Positions 1 to 8,708 of a stretch of DNA of 61,747 nt are shown piece by piece (positions within the stretch are counted from its first letter, which is position 1; each line of letters begins with the position of its first letter). The notes under the pieces are model-generated. The model was not told where the DNA came from. It did no database searches and saw only the letters and a list, made by a program, of their open reading frames with translations. The stretch is from Burkholderiales bacterium (GTDB lineage Bacteria > Pseudomonadota > Gammaproteobacteria > Burkholderiales > JAEUOS01), in the NCBI GenBank assembly GCA_016790695.1, contig JAEUOS010000067.1, forward strand, positions 1-61,747, given 5' to 3'. The position numbers and the translations under genes were made by a program.

Positions 1-231
1 CGCGTGACCGTCCCCGCCGGCGCCTTCGAGTGCTTTCGCGTCGAAGGCAAGGGCATCAGCCGCCAGGCGTTCGGCCCGGGCAGCACGACGCTGCTGCACA
101 ACTACTGGGTCGCGCCGGGCGAATGCCGGCGCCCGATCCGGGTCGAGACCGAGCGCGTCGCCTACGGCCGCCGCGGCCTCACGGTGCTCGAGGACGAGCG
201 CCTCGAACTGGTCTCGTTCCGGCAGGGCTGA
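1..231 (+). CDS. C-terminal fragment of an unidentified protein
   Basis: The reading frame is open from the first base of the window and stops at 229-231, so only the last 76 residues of a longer protein are visible. The fragment begins with a VPAGAFECFRVEG-like stretch, followed by a tryptophan-containing strand (YWVAPG) and a short basic run, which looks like the end of a beta-rich domain. I do not recognise the family. It converges with the histidine phosphatase gene, whose stop lies 15 bp downstream. The GTG at position 4 should not be taken as the true start because the frame continues upstream. Confidence 0.5.
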   Translation, partial: RVTVPAGAFECFRVEGKGISRQAFGPGSTTLLHNYWVAPGECRRPIRVETERVAYGRRGLTVLEDERLELVSFRQG

Positions 232-246
232 GGCGCCGCACGCGCC

Positions 247-846
247 TCAGCGGTTGAGGAACAGCAGGCGCTCGCGCACCGCGCCCGCGCCGGTCTGCCG
301 GACGTCGATGCACGACACGCGGCCCTGCGCGACGTCGGCCTGCATGTAATCGGCCGGCGCGAGCCGGAGCGCGCGCAGCACCAGCACCTTGAGGCTGCCC
401 GCATGGCCGACGATGGCCAAACGCGGCACCTCCGCGGCCAGGGCTGCGGCCAGGGTCGCGTCGTAGAACGCGTTCACGCGCGCCCACAGCGCGCCGAACG
501 ACTCGCCGTTGGGCGGCGCGACGCCGGCGATGTCGGCGGACCAGGACGCCGTCTCCGCGCGCGGCAGGTCGCGCCAGAGCCGCCCTTCCCAGTCGCCGAA
601 GTGCAGCTCGTGCAGGCGCGCGTCGAGCGCGGCGAGCGCCCCGCCGGTGCGCGCGGCGAGCGACTCGGCCAGGCGCGCGCAGCGCGTCGCGGGGCTCGAG
701 TAGAACGCCATGCCGGCCGGCAGGTGATCGGCGATCGCCGGCACCCGCTGCGCGAAGTCGGCCTCGTCGAGCGGCACGTCGGTGCGGCCGTAGCAGGTGC
801 CCTCGGGCACCCCGGGGCGGGTATGGCGGATCAGGTAGATTTCCAT
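247..846 (-). CDS. Histidine phosphatase family protein (CobC/alpha-ribazole phosphatase-like)
   Basis: The 199-residue cytoplasmic protein opens with the phosphohistidine motif RHTRPG at residues 7-12 (His8 is the expected phospho-acceptor). It also has the ELHFGDWEG segment and a second catalytic histidine in VGHAG near residue 150. Length and the CYGRTDVPL segment fit alpha-ribazole-5-phosphate phosphatase of cobalamin assembly. No other cobalamin gene is visible, so a more general phosphomonoesterase role is equally possible. The ATG at 846 follows the divergent spacer shared with argS. The family is certain; the cobalamin role is inference. Confidence 0.85.
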   Translation of the reverse strand: MEIYLIRHTRPGVPEGTCYGRTDVPLDEADFAQRVPAIADHLPAGMAFYSSPATRCARLAESLAARTGGALAALDARLHELHFGDWEGRLWRDLPRAETASWSADIAGVAPPNGESFGALWARVNAFYDATLAAALAAEVPRLAIVGHAGSLKVLVLRALRLAPADYMQADVAQGRVSCIDVRQTGAGAVRERLLFLNR

Positions 847-1013
847 CGGCGGTGCGGCCGCGGCGCCGGCTGCACGCGGCTGCCGCGTGGTCGGCGCCGG
901 AGGCGCCGTGCGCGGGCGGGCCGGGGCGGCGGGCGGCAGGGGCGGTCCGGGGGCGCGGCTGGCGGCGACTGGGGGTAACTGGGGAAACTGAGGGGCGCCC
1001 GGAGGGGCGCGGC

Positions 1014-1019
1014 TATAAT
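1014..1019 (+). promoter_or_regulatory. Candidate sigma-70 -10 element for argS
   Basis: A perfect TATAAT lies 39 bp before the argS ATG, in the 212-bp spacer between the divergent phosphatase and argS genes. No convincing -35 hexamer sits 16-18 bp upstream, so only the -10 element is claimed. Confidence 0.5.
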
Positions 1020-1058
1020 TTCCGATTGTCTCACGCGCCCGCAGCGGCGCCGCCCCAC

Positions 1059-2792
1059 ATGCTCCCCGCCGTCAAACAGGAAATCGTCGCCGCCATCGCG
1101 GCCGCGCTCGCGCGTGTCGGTGCCCTCCCCGCGGGCGCCGCGCCGGCCATCGCGCTCGAGCGCCCGAAGGTCGCCGCCCACGGCGACCTGTCCTGCAACA
1201 TCGCGATGCAGCTGGCGCGCACGCTGAAGAAGAACCCGCGCGAGCTCGCCGCCGCCATCGTCGCCGACCTGAACGCCCAGCCGCGCGGCACGATCGACGC
1301 CGCCGAGCTCGCCGGCCCCGGCTTCATCAACCTGCGCCTGGCACGCGCGGCCAAGCTGCGCGCGGTGACCGAGATCCTCGCCCGCGGCGACGACTTCGGG
1401 CGCGCGGCGCCCGGCAGCGCCGGCGCGCTGATGGTCGAGTTCGTGTCGGCCAACCCGACCGGGCCGCTGCACGTCGGCCACGGCCGCCAGGGCGCGCTCG
1501 GCGACGCGCTGGCGGCGCTGTTCGAGGCGCGCGGCCACGCGGTCACGCGCGAGTTCTATTACAACGACGCCGGCGCGCAGATCGCCAACCTCGCCGTCTC
1601 GGTGCAGGCGCGCTGCCGCGGCCTGGCGCCGGGCGACCCCGGCTGGCCGGAGGCGGCCTACAACGGCGACTACATCGCCGACATCGCCGCCGACTTCCTG
1701 GCGCGGAAGACGGTGCGCGCGGCCGACATCGAGGTCGCCGCGAGCGGCGACGCGGACGACCTGGACTCGATCCGGCGCTTCGCGGTCGCCTACCTGCGGC
1801 ACGAGCAGGACATCGACCTCAGGACCTTCGGCGTGCGCTTCGACAACTACTACCTCGAGTCCTCGCTGTATGCCGACGGCAAGGTCGAGGAGGCGGTCGC
1901 CGCGCTCGCGGCCGCCGGCAAGACCTACGAGGAAGGCGGCGCGCTGTGGCTCCGGTCCACCGAGTACGGCGACGACAAGGACCGCGTGATGCGCAAGTCC
2001 GACGGCAGCTACACCTACTTCGTGCCCGACGTCGCCTACCACATCGCCAAGTGGCGGCGCGGCTTCGCCCGCGTGGTCAACGTCCAGGGCTCGGACCACC
2101 ACGGCACCATCGCGCGCGTGCGCGCCGGCCTGCAGGCGGCCGGCCTCGGCGTGCCGGCCGGCTACCCCGACTACCTGCTGCACAAGATGGTCACGGTGAT
2201 GAAGGGCGGCGCGGAGGTCAAGATCTCCAAGCGCGCCGGCTCCTACGTCACGCTGCGCGATTTGATCGAGATGGCCGGCGGCGGCGCCGGCGCGGCCGAG
2301 CTCGCGCGCGGCCGCGACGCGGTGCGCTTCTTCCTGATCTCGCGCAAGGCCGACACCGAGTTCGTCTTCGACGTCGACCTGGCGCTCAAGACCACCGACG
2401 AGAACCCGGTCTACTACGTGCAGTACGCGCACGCGCGCATCGCCAGCGTGCTGCGCGCCTGGGACCCGCAGTGGGCGGCGCGCCGCGGCGTGCTCGGCGC
2501 GGCCGACCTGAGCCCGCTCGCGCACGAGCGCGAGCTCGCGCTCGCCCAGGCCCTGGCCGAGTTCCCCGAGGTCGTCGCCGGCGCCGCGCGCGATCTCGCG
2601 CCGCACGACCTCGCGTTCTACGTGCGCGACATCGCCGCCGCCTTCCACGCGCTCTACAACGAGCGCGAATTGCGGGTTCTCGCCGCGGCCGAAGAGGTTA
2701 AAATGGCGCGTCTGGCGCTCTATGCGGCCACCGCGCAGGTGGTGCGCAGCGCGCTCGCGATCCTGGGCGTCTCCGCCCCGGAGCAGATGTAG
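1059..2792 (+). CDS. argS: Arginyl-tRNA synthetase
   Basis: This 577-residue class I aminoacyl-tRNA synthetase charges tRNA-Arg. The N-terminal Arg-specific domain is followed by the HIGH-type signature HVGH near residue 138 within [23 protein letters not shown] stretch near residue 388 takes the KMSK position, and the C-terminal DALR anticodon-binding domain begins around [10 protein letters not shown] chose the ATG at 1059 because it opens [13 protein letters not shown], as in homologues; the open frame extends upstream without similarity. The SPOR gene follows 24 bp after the stop and is probably co-transcribed. Confidence 0.97.
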   Translation: MLPAVKQEIVAAIAAALARVGALPAGAAPAIALERPKVAAHGDLSCNIAMQLARTLKKNPRELAAAIVADLNAQPRGTIDAAELAGPGFINLRLARAAKLRAVTEILARGDDFGRAAPGSAGALMVEFVSANPTGPLHVGHGRQGALGDALAALFEARGHAVTREFYYNDAGAQIANLAVSVQARCRGLAPGDPGWPEAAYNGDYIADIAADFLARKTVRAADIEVAASGDADDLDSIRRFAVAYLRHEQDIDLRTFGVRFDNYYLESSLYADGKVEEAVAALAAAGKTYEEGGALWLRSTEYGDDKDRVMRKSDGSYTYFVPDVAYHIAKWRRGFARVVNVQGSDHHGTIARVRAGLQAAGLGVPAGYPDYLLHKMVTVMKGGAEVKISKRAGSYVTLRDLIEMAGGGAGAAELARGRDAVRFFLISRKADTEFVFDVDLALKTTDENPVYYVQYAHARIASVLRAWDPQWAARRGVLGAADLSPLAHERELALAQALAEFPEVVAGAARDLAPHDLAFYVRDIAAAFHALYNERELRVLAAAEEVKMARLALYAATAQVVRSALAILGVSAPEQM

Positions 2793-2816
2793 GATTCTTC
2801 CCGCCCGCCACCGCCG

Positions 2817-3494
2817 ATGCCCGCCCGCACGCCCCGCGACCTCCGCCCGCGCCCCGCGCCCGCGTCGCCGCGCCGCAAGTTCGCCGGCGGCACGCTGCTC
2901 GGCATCGTCATCGGGCTCCTGCTCGGCCTGGTGCTCGCCGTGGGGGTCGCGTTCTACCTGAACAAGGGACCGAAGCCGTTCGCCGACAAGACCGGGCGCA
3001 ACGAGAAGTCGGCCGCCAAGGGCGCGAGCGACGCCTCGGACCCGAACCGGCCGCTGTTCGGCAAGGATGCCAAGGCTGCCGAGAAGGGCAGGGACGGCCA
3101 GGAGAAGGAGGGCAAGCGCTTCTCCTTCTACGAGATCCTGCCCGGCAAGGAGGAGGTCGTCGACCCGCGCAAGGCCGCCGAGGCGGCCAAGGCCGAGCCG
3201 CGCGCCGACGCCGCCAAGGGCGAGGAGGCGCGCCCGGCCGCGAAGGAGACCTACTTCCTGCAGGCCGGCGCCTTCGCCTCCTCCGGCGATGCCGACAACC
3301 AGAAGGCCAAGCTCGCGCTGATGGGCTTCGAGGCGCGCGTCGAGACCGTCGACATCGAGGGCAAGGGCACGATGCATCGCGTGCGCCTGGGGCCGTACAA
3401 TCGTCTCGACGACATCAACCGGGTGCGCGCGACACTGACGCAGAACGGCGTCGATGCCTCGCTGATCCGGCTCAAGGACCCGCAGAAGCCGTAG
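2817..3494 (+). CDS. FtsN-like SPOR domain membrane protein
   Basis: The 225-residue protein has a short basic cytoplasmic start, one membrane segment (about residues 28-52) and a long linker rich in Lys, Ala and Glu. It ends in a SPOR domain (about 145-225, beginning YFLQAGAF and containing RVRLGPYNR). SPOR domains bind denuded septal peptidoglycan, so this is a bitopic inner-membrane protein that probably acts at the division site. Placement between argS and dsbA is a recurrent betaproteobacterial arrangement. It is shorter than enterobacterial FtsN and shows no clear essential-FtsN motif, so FtsN itself is likely but not proven. Confidence 0.85.
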   Translation: MPARTPRDLRPRPAPASPRRKFAGGTLLGIVIGLLLGLVLAVGVAFYLNKGPKPFADKTGRNEKSAAKGASDASDPNRPLFGKDAKAAEKGRDGQEKEGKRFSFYEILPGKEEVVDPRKAAEAAKAEPRADAAKGEEARPAAKETYFLQAGAFASSGDADNQKAKLALMGFEARVETVDIEGKGTMHRVRLGPYNRLDDINRVRATLTQNGVDASLIRLKDPQKP

Positions 3495-3541
3495 CCGCCG
3501 CGCCGTTCGCGCGGGCGTGCGGCCGGCCGAAGGAGGTTGGG

Positions 3542-4198
3542 ATGCGCACCGTCCGCTGGCTGCTGTTGCTGCTGTTGCCGCTGCTCCTGGCCTGGGCCGG
3601 CGCCGCCTCCGCCCAGATCCGTTCCAGCCTGCCCTACCGCACGATCGAGCCGGCCCGCCCGCCGATCAGCGGCGTGCTCGGCGCCACCGCGCCCGACAAG
3701 ATCGAGGTGGTGCAGTTCTTCTACTACGGCTGCCCGCACTGCTTCGACCAGCAGCCGCTGCTCGAGGACTGGCTGGCGCGCAAGCCCGCCGACGTCGAGT
3801 TCCGCTACGTGCCCGCGCTGCGCAGCGAGCGCTGGCTCACGCTCACGCGCGCCTACTTCGCGCTCGAGCGCCTCGGCGAGGCGCAGCGCCTGCACCGGCC
3901 GATCTACGACGTCATCAATTTCGACGGCGTCATGCTCTCCGACGAGGCGCGGCTCGTCGAGTGGGTCGCCAAGAACGGCGTCGACGCCGCGCGCTTCAGC
4001 GCCGCCATGGCCTCACCCGAGGTGGCCGAGCGCGTCGAGGCGGCACGCCGCCTGTCGACGGACTACGACATCCGCGCCACGCCGACGCTGGTGGTGGCCG
4101 GCCGGTACCTGTTCTCGAGCGGCGAGGCCGGCAGCCACCACGAGGCGATCCGCCTGCTCGACCAGTTCATCGCGCAGGCCCGGCGCGAGAGAAAATAG
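3542..4198 (+). CDS. dsbA: Periplasmic thiol:disulfide interchange protein, DsbA family (first of two)
   Basis: The 218-residue protein has a Sec-type signal peptide (cleavage near ASA-Q, residues 22-25) and a thioredoxin fold. The redox motif CPHC is at residues 64-67 after FFYYG, and a cis-proline region reads ATPTLVV near residue 180. DsbA enzymes introduce disulfides into exported proteins. A GGAGG-type ribosome site (aaggagg) lies just before the ATG. It is followed 35 bp downstream by a second DsbA-type gene. No DsbB partner is in the window. Confidence 0.9.
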   Translation: MRTVRWLLLLLLPLLLAWAGAASAQIRSSLPYRTIEPARPPISGVLGATAPDKIEVVQFFYYGCPHCFDQQPLLEDWLARKPADVEFRYVPALRSERWLTLTRAYFALERLGEAQRLHRPIYDVINFDGVMLSDEARLVEWVAKNGVDAARFSAAMASPEVAERVEAARRLSTDYDIRATPTLVVAGRYLFSSGEAGSHHEAIRLLDQFIAQARRERK

Positions 4199-4233
4199 GC
4201 CGGCCGCCGCCGGCATTCGCACAGGAGCACCCC

Positions 4234-4881
4234 ATGACCATCGACCGCAGACACTTCCTCGCCGCCGGCGCCGCGGCCGCGCTCGCCGCGCCGGCCGCGC
4301 GCGCGCAGCGCCGGCCGCCCGATGCCGGCATCGACTACAAGGTGCTCGACGTGGCGCAGCCGGTCGAGACCGCCGGCAAGATCGAGGTGATGGAATTCTT
4401 CTGGTACGGCTGCCCGCACTGCAACGCCTTCGAGGCGCCGCTGTCGGCATGGACGAAGAAGGCGCCGGCCGACGTCGCCTTCCGCCGCCTGCCCGCGCAG
4501 TTCAACGCGGTCTGGGCGCAGCACGCGCGGCTGTACTACGCGCTCGAGGCGATCGGCGAGGTCGAGCGCGTGCACAGGAAGGTGTTCGACGCCATCCACG
4601 TCGAGCAGCAGCGCCTGTCCGACGAGGGCGAGATGATCGCCTGGGGCTCGAAGAACGGCATCGACCGCGACAAGTTCGGCGAGGCCCTGCGCTCGCAGCC
4701 GGTGGCCAACCGGATGGCGGTGGCGCGCCAGACCCTGATCGCCTACCGGATCGACGGCGTGCCGGCGATGGCCGTCGCCGGCCGCTACCTGACCGCGCCC
4801 TCGATCGTCGGCAGCCACGAGCGCTGCCTGCAGGTGGTCGACTTCCTGATCGAGCAGGAGCGGCGCGCGCGGCGCGCCTGA
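4234..4881 (+). CDS. DsbA family thioredoxin-fold protein with Tat-like leader (second of two)
   Basis: This 215-residue relative of the preceding protein carries CPHC at residues 60-63 after FFWYG and a cis-proline segment GVPAMAV. Its N-terminus differs: DRRHFLAAG is followed by an alanine-rich core and an ARAQ cleavage site, which resembles a twin-arginine leader. The preceding dsbA instead has a Leu-rich Sec leader. Both products should be periplasmic oxidoreductases, but possibly exported by different routes. The ATG at 4234 follows AGGAG (4223-4227). The two proteins share the overall fold but are clearly diverged, so the duplication is not recent. Confidence 0.88.
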   Translation: MTIDRRHFLAAGAAAALAAPAARAQRRPPDAGIDYKVLDVAQPVETAGKIEVMEFFWYGCPHCNAFEAPLSAWTKKAPADVAFRRLPAQFNAVWAQHARLYYALEAIGEVERVHRKVFDAIHVEQQRLSDEGEMIAWGSKNGIDRDKFGEALRSQPVANRMAVARQTLIAYRIDGVPAMAVAGRYLTAPSIVGSHERCLQVVDFLIEQERRARRA

Positions 4882-5019
4882 CGTCCGGCCCGGCGGCCGC
4901 CGGGCCCGGCGTACACTTGGCGGTTGCCTGCGCGGCGCACGCTGCGCGGGCGACACGCCGCGCAGGCGACCGACAACTCGCCGGCCCACCCGCCGCATCA
5001 TCCAACCCAGAGGAACCTG

Positions 5020-5814
5020 ATGAAGTCCGTACCCGCCCGCCTGGCCGCCCTCCTGATCGCCGTCTGCGCAAGCGCCGCGCAGGCCCAGCAGCCCGCCGCC
5101 CCCGCCGCCGGCTACCAGCCCACGCCCGGCCAGGCCGGCAAGGACGTGATCTGGCTGCCGACCCCGCAGATCGTGGTCGACAAGATGCTCGAGGTCGCGC
5201 GCGTCGGCCCGAGCGACGTGGTGATGGACCTGGGCTCGGGCGACGGGCGCACCGTCATCACCGCCGCGCGCCTCGGCGCGCGCGCCATGGGCATCGAATA
5301 CAACCCCGACATGGTCGAGTTCGCCCGGCGCAGCGCGGACGCCGCCGGCGTCGGCGCGCGCGCCAGCTTCGTCAAAGCCGATCTCTTCGAGACCAGCTTC
5401 GCCGAGGCCACGGTCATCACCATGTTCCTGCTGCCGCGCATCAACCTCGACCTGCGCCCCAAGATCCTCGCGCTCAAGCCCGGCACGCGCATCGTCTCGA
5501 ACACCTTCACGATGGGCGACTGGGAGCCCGACACCGTGATCGACCTCGCGGGCCAGCCCGGCTGCAACAGCTCGTACTGCCGCGTGCTCTACTGGCTGGT
5601 GCCGCGCCAGGTCGCCGGCAGCTACGCCACGCCGCAGGGGCAGGTGGTGCTGCGCCAGGAGTTCCAGATGCTGTCGGGCTCGCTGACCACGGGCGGCGCG
5701 ATGCTGGACGTCAAGGGCCGCGTGTCCGGCGAGGACATCGAGATCACCGCCGGCGGCAAGCGCTACCGCGGCCTGCTCAAGGGCGGCGCGCTCGAACTGC
5801 GCGAGGCCGGCTGA
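5020..5814 (+). CDS. Exported class I SAM-dependent methyltransferase-like protein
   Basis: The 264-residue protein combines a signal peptide (about 1-22, ending AQAQ) with a Rossmann methyltransferase core. Motif I is VMDLGSGDGR at residues 68-77, an acidic ribose-binding Glu lies in GIEYNP, and an FVKADLFE-like motif follows. A beta-rich tail follows the core. The combination is odd because SAM is cytoplasmic. Related leader-bearing proteins occur in other betaproteobacteria, to my knowledge without a defined substrate. It could be a lipid or quinone enzyme anchored by an uncleaved leader. An AGAGGAA-type ribosome site precedes the ATG. Confidence 0.75.
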   Translation: MKSVPARLAALLIAVCASAAQAQQPAAPAAGYQPTPGQAGKDVIWLPTPQIVVDKMLEVARVGPSDVVMDLGSGDGRTVITAARLGARAMGIEYNPDMVEFARRSADAAGVGARASFVKADLFETSFAEATVITMFLLPRINLDLRPKILALKPGTRIVSNTFTMGDWEPDTVIDLAGQPGCNSSYCRVLYWLVPRQVAGSYATPQGQVVLRQEFQMLSGSLTTGGAMLDVKGRVSGEDIEITAGGKRYRGLLKGGALELREAG

Positions 5815-5820
5815 ACCCGG

Positions 5821-5838
5821 CGGCCGCGCACGCGGCCG
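5821..5838. other. GC hairpin between convergent genes
   Basis: Two perfect 8-nt arms (CGGCCGCG and its complement) with a 2-nt loop lie 7 bp after the methyltransferase-like stop, in the 100-bp space facing the convergent peroxidase gene. There is no T-tract, so a transcription-termination role is only a guess. Confidence 0.3.
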
Positions 5839-5914
5839 ACCCCGGCGGCTGCACGCGGCGCTCGCTGCCCGTCCATCGTCACCGGCTGCGCGCGCGCGCC
5901 GGCGCCGCCGCGCC

Positions 5915-6919
5915 TCACGGCAGCCGCGGCGCCTCGTAGGTGTCGTTGCCGGTCAGCGCCTCGAGGAAGGCGACGATCTTGCGGATCTCCGCGTCGGTCA
6001 GGCCGGTGGGGATCATCAGCGGCGTCTTGTGCGGGTCGGCCCTGCCGCCGCCGGCCATGTAGCGCACCGCCTCCTCGAGCGTCGCGGCGCTGGCGTCGTG
6101 GAAGTACGGCGCCGAGCGCGCCACCGCGCGCAGCGTCGGCGTCTTGAAGGCGCCGGTGTCCTCGACGCGCCTGGTCACGTTGAAGCGGCCGGGATCGGGC
6201 TTCGCCTTGCCGGCTTCCAGCCCGATGTTGTAGTGCTCGTTGTTGGTGTAGAACGGCGGCGTGTGGCAGACGATGCAGCGGCCCTTGCCGGCGAACAGGT
6301 CGAATCCTTCCCGTGCGTCCCGGCTCACCGCGTTGGCGCGCCCCATCTCGTGCCGGTCCCAGGCGGATTCGCCGGTGTTGAGCGTGCGGAAATAGGTCGC
6401 GAGCGCCTTGACGATGGTGTCCTGGCTCGCGGGCGCGCCGAACGCCTTCTGGAACGCCTCGCGATACGCGGGGATCGCGTTCAGGCTCGCCGCCACGCGG
6501 GCCGGGTCGCCGCCCATCTGGTTGCGCCAGGCGGCGAGGTTGTTCGCCTCCAGCGTGGCGGCGCGGCCGTCCCAGTACCAGCTGGTCTGGTAGGCGACGT
6601 TGTAGATCGTCGGCGTGTGGCGCGTGTTGAGGTTGCCGTTGTGCATGGCGGAGAACCGCGTCGCATCGGCCCAGCCCAGGTGGTGATAGTGGCACGACTG
6701 GCACGCCATCTGGCCGTTGCCGGACAGGCGCTTGTCGTGGAACAGGAGCTTGCCCAGCGCCGCCTTCTCGGCGGTGATCGGGTTGTCGGCCGGCGCGGGC
6801 GGTGGCGGCAGCTCGGACATGCGCCGCGCCGGCGCGCCGGCGGGCTCGGGGGCCGTGCACGCGGTGACGGCCACCGCGGCGGCGGCGATGATGAACGCGG
6901 CAACGGCAGGCTTCCGCAT
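5915..6919 (-). CDS. Di-heme cytochrome c peroxidase family lipoprotein (MauG/CcpA type)
   Basis: The 334-residue protein has two c-type heme sites, CQSCH at residues 73-77 and CIVCH near residue 217. It shows the family layout (LGKLLFHDKRLSGNG, NTRHTPTIYNVAY, FKTPTLRAVARSAPYFHD). The leader AVTAC ends in a lipobox-like cysteine at residue 21, suggesting a lipid-anchored periplasmic protein. Such enzymes reduce hydrogen peroxide with electrons from cytochromes, or oxidise protein side chains as MauG does. The ATG at 6919 gives a clean leader; the open frame upstream has no leader-like sequence. No electron donor gene is adjacent. Confidence 0.9.
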   Translation of the reverse strand: MRKPAVAAFIIAAAAVAVTACTAPEPAGAPARRMSELPPPPAPADNPITAEKAALGKLLFHDKRLSGNGQMACQSCHYHHLGWADATRFSAMHNGNLNTRHTPTIYNVAYQTSWYWDGRAATLEANNLAAWRNQMGGDPARVAASLNAIPAYREAFQKAFGAPASQDTIVKALATYFRTLNTGESAWDRHEMGRANAVSRDAREGFDLFAGKGRCIVCHTPPFYTNNEHYNIGLEAGKAKPDPGRFNVTRRVEDTGAFKTPTLRAVARSAPYFHDASAATLEEAVRYMAGGGRADPHKTPLMIPTGLTDAEIRKIVAFLEALTGNDTYEAPRLP

Positions 6920-7568
6920 GGCACGCACCTCCGGAATGTGGGGGGATCGGCTGCGCCGCGCCCTTGATCGGGGCGATGCGATTCGCGCCGCAGCGGTGGC
7001 CATCCTAGCATCCGGCCCGGCGTGCCGCGCCCCCTGGATGCCGGCCACGCGGGTCCGGTCCATGCGGTGCGGGCGGCCCGGCACGGCCCGCAGGCGGCCG
7101 CACAGGGTCGGACCGACGAACACGCCAACGATCCGCACTCCGGGAGCGGGTGCATTCCATCGGCGTCGCCAGGAAACTCGCGCCTGGCCCTCTTGCCCGG
7201 CGGTCGAGGTTGCTCTCGGCATCGAAGACCAAGCTGCGCGATCCGTCCGGTCCTGCTGCGGAGACCACGCGGGCGGTCGTGGCGGCGATCGCGGTGGCGC
7301 AGGAGTCATCGTCAATGGTGTCGAACAAGCGGAGGGCGAGGCGTTGCGGGAGGTTCGAACCTTGGCCCTTCAAGCCCCTTGATCCCGTTCCTGGACTACA
7401 AGGGAGCGGGCCGACGCGAAGACCGGGCACGAGTTGATCAGCTCTGGGGATGATCGCACTGCGCACCTGCGGGAGACTGCTGTCCGAATCTTCGCTGTCT
7501 GTAGCCAAAAGACAGCCTGGTGACTGTCGCGATCGCTCGCAGTCTCGCTCCACTGCAGGAGGCACTTC
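6920..7568. other. Gene-free stretch of 649 bp
   Basis: No reading frame on either strand looks like a protein. Base composition is visibly less G+C-saturated than in the surrounding genes, and this lower saturation continues into the membrane-protein gene at 7569. The only clear signal is a ribosome site (GGAGG, 7559-7563) before that gene. It may be decayed or recently acquired DNA, or hold a regulatory RNA that I cannot recognise. Confidence 0.5.
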
Positions 7569-8708
7569 ATGATCCAACCCGACGGTGCAATCACGTTCCA
7601 CCTGCCGGACCCCGCGTACCAGCGCCGGTTGCGCGTGCCTGTCGCGTTGATGCTCCTGCTTGCACTGGTCCCAAGCTGGGGGATGTTGGTCGAAGCCGGC
7701 TGGCTGACGCCGCCATCGCCCGTCTGGTATGCCAATGGCGAATCACCCGGCGACGGCCTGGGCTTCGCGATTGGAATGTCGATCCTCAGCTTCATGATGC
7801 CCTTGTGCTTCTGGCTGCTGTTCCGCGCACGGGCCGCGGACTCGCTGGCCAGTGCGCCGGAGGGGTTGCGCCCGATGCGCGGCGGGCGCCCCGGTGATCT
7901 CGTCTCCTGGAGCGCGCTGGCATCGGCCCGCGTCCGCAGGCGGCTCGGACGCCTTCAGTTCCGCGACGCCACGGGACGACCCCTGGCATCCATCCACCCG
8001 GGCTTGCGCGAGGGCCCGGCCCTTCTGGCACGTGCGCTCGACGTTGCGACCGCGGGCCGCCTTCCCGCGGAATTCAGGAGCGTCGGTCCCGTCGCCTTCC
8101 TCGCATTGGTTCTCCTGGGGCTGATCGGGTGCACCGGCGACATCGCCTACGATTTGTTCGACACGCTGACGTGGCTGGACTTCTGGAAGGCCCGGCTGGC
8201 CGACGAACCCGCGGCGACGACGAAGACGGCACTGAAGGCGGCGCGTGCCATCGACCACTTGAACGCGCTGGCCCTCGTCGGCGCCTTCGGTATCGCCCTA
8301 CTTGTCTCAACGATCCTCGTGCTGTTGCTGGCAGTGCACGCCATGCCGCTCCGGGTGCGCATCGCCGCGGACGAGCTGCAGTGCACCTGGTGGTTCGGCC
8401 GACGCAGCTATCCGATGCAGGACATCGTCGACGTCCGCCTCGGCAGGCCGTTCGCACTCTTGTACCCGGTCCTGCACCTGCGCAGCGGCAAGCGCGTGAC
8501 CATCTTCCATTCCGGGCCGCTCCTGGGTGCGGGGGCGTTGCCAGGCGTGGAAGTCTTCCTCGCCATCGACCACGCGCGCAAGGCGTGGTCGGCACGCACC
8601 GAAGGCCGCACTGAGAGCGGCGCGGCCACGGAGGATCAGCCCAGTCCTTTCCGGCAACGACCGCGTCCTGCCGACGCGATGCCGGGCCGCGATCAGGGCG
8701 TCACATAG
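7569..8708 (+). CDS. Multi-pass membrane protein of unknown function
   Basis: I do not recognise this 379-residue protein. It shows about four hydrophobic segments, near residues 22-46, 64-86, 167-190 and 235-262. A cytoplasmic stretch between the second and third resembles a strand-rich domain. After the last segment, DELQCTWWFGRRSYPMQDIVDVRLG-like sequence is reminiscent of a bacterial PH-type fold (a weak impression). The hydrophilic tail is Pro/Arg/Asp-rich. Codon use is less G+C-biased than that of neighbours, and the upstream 649 bp are empty, which suggests acquisition. The stop overlaps the convergent metallo-hydrolase by 16 bp. Confidence 0.65.
   Translation: MIQPDGAITFHLPDPAYQRRLRVPVALMLLLALVPSWGMLVEAGWLTPPSPVWYANGESPGDGLGFAIGMSILSFMMPLCFWLLFRARAADSLASAPEGLRPMRGGRPGDLVSWSALASARVRRRLGRLQFRDATGRPLASIHPGLREGPALLARALDVATAGRLPAEFRSVGPVAFLALVLLGLIGCTGDIAYDLFDTLTWLDFWKARLADEPAATTKTALKAARAIDHLNALALVGAFGIALLVSTILVLLLAVHAMPLRVRIAADELQCTWWFGRRSYPMQDIVDVRLGRPFALLYPVLHLRSGKRVTIFHSGPLLGAGALPGVEVFLAIDHARKAWSARTEGRTESGAATEDQPSPFRQRPRPADAMPGRDQGVT

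Noticed and set aside
7351..7363. AGGTTCGAACCTT, like a tRNA T-loop
   Set aside because: No acceptor, D-arm or anticodon stem can be built around it on either strand. It is simply a short palindrome.
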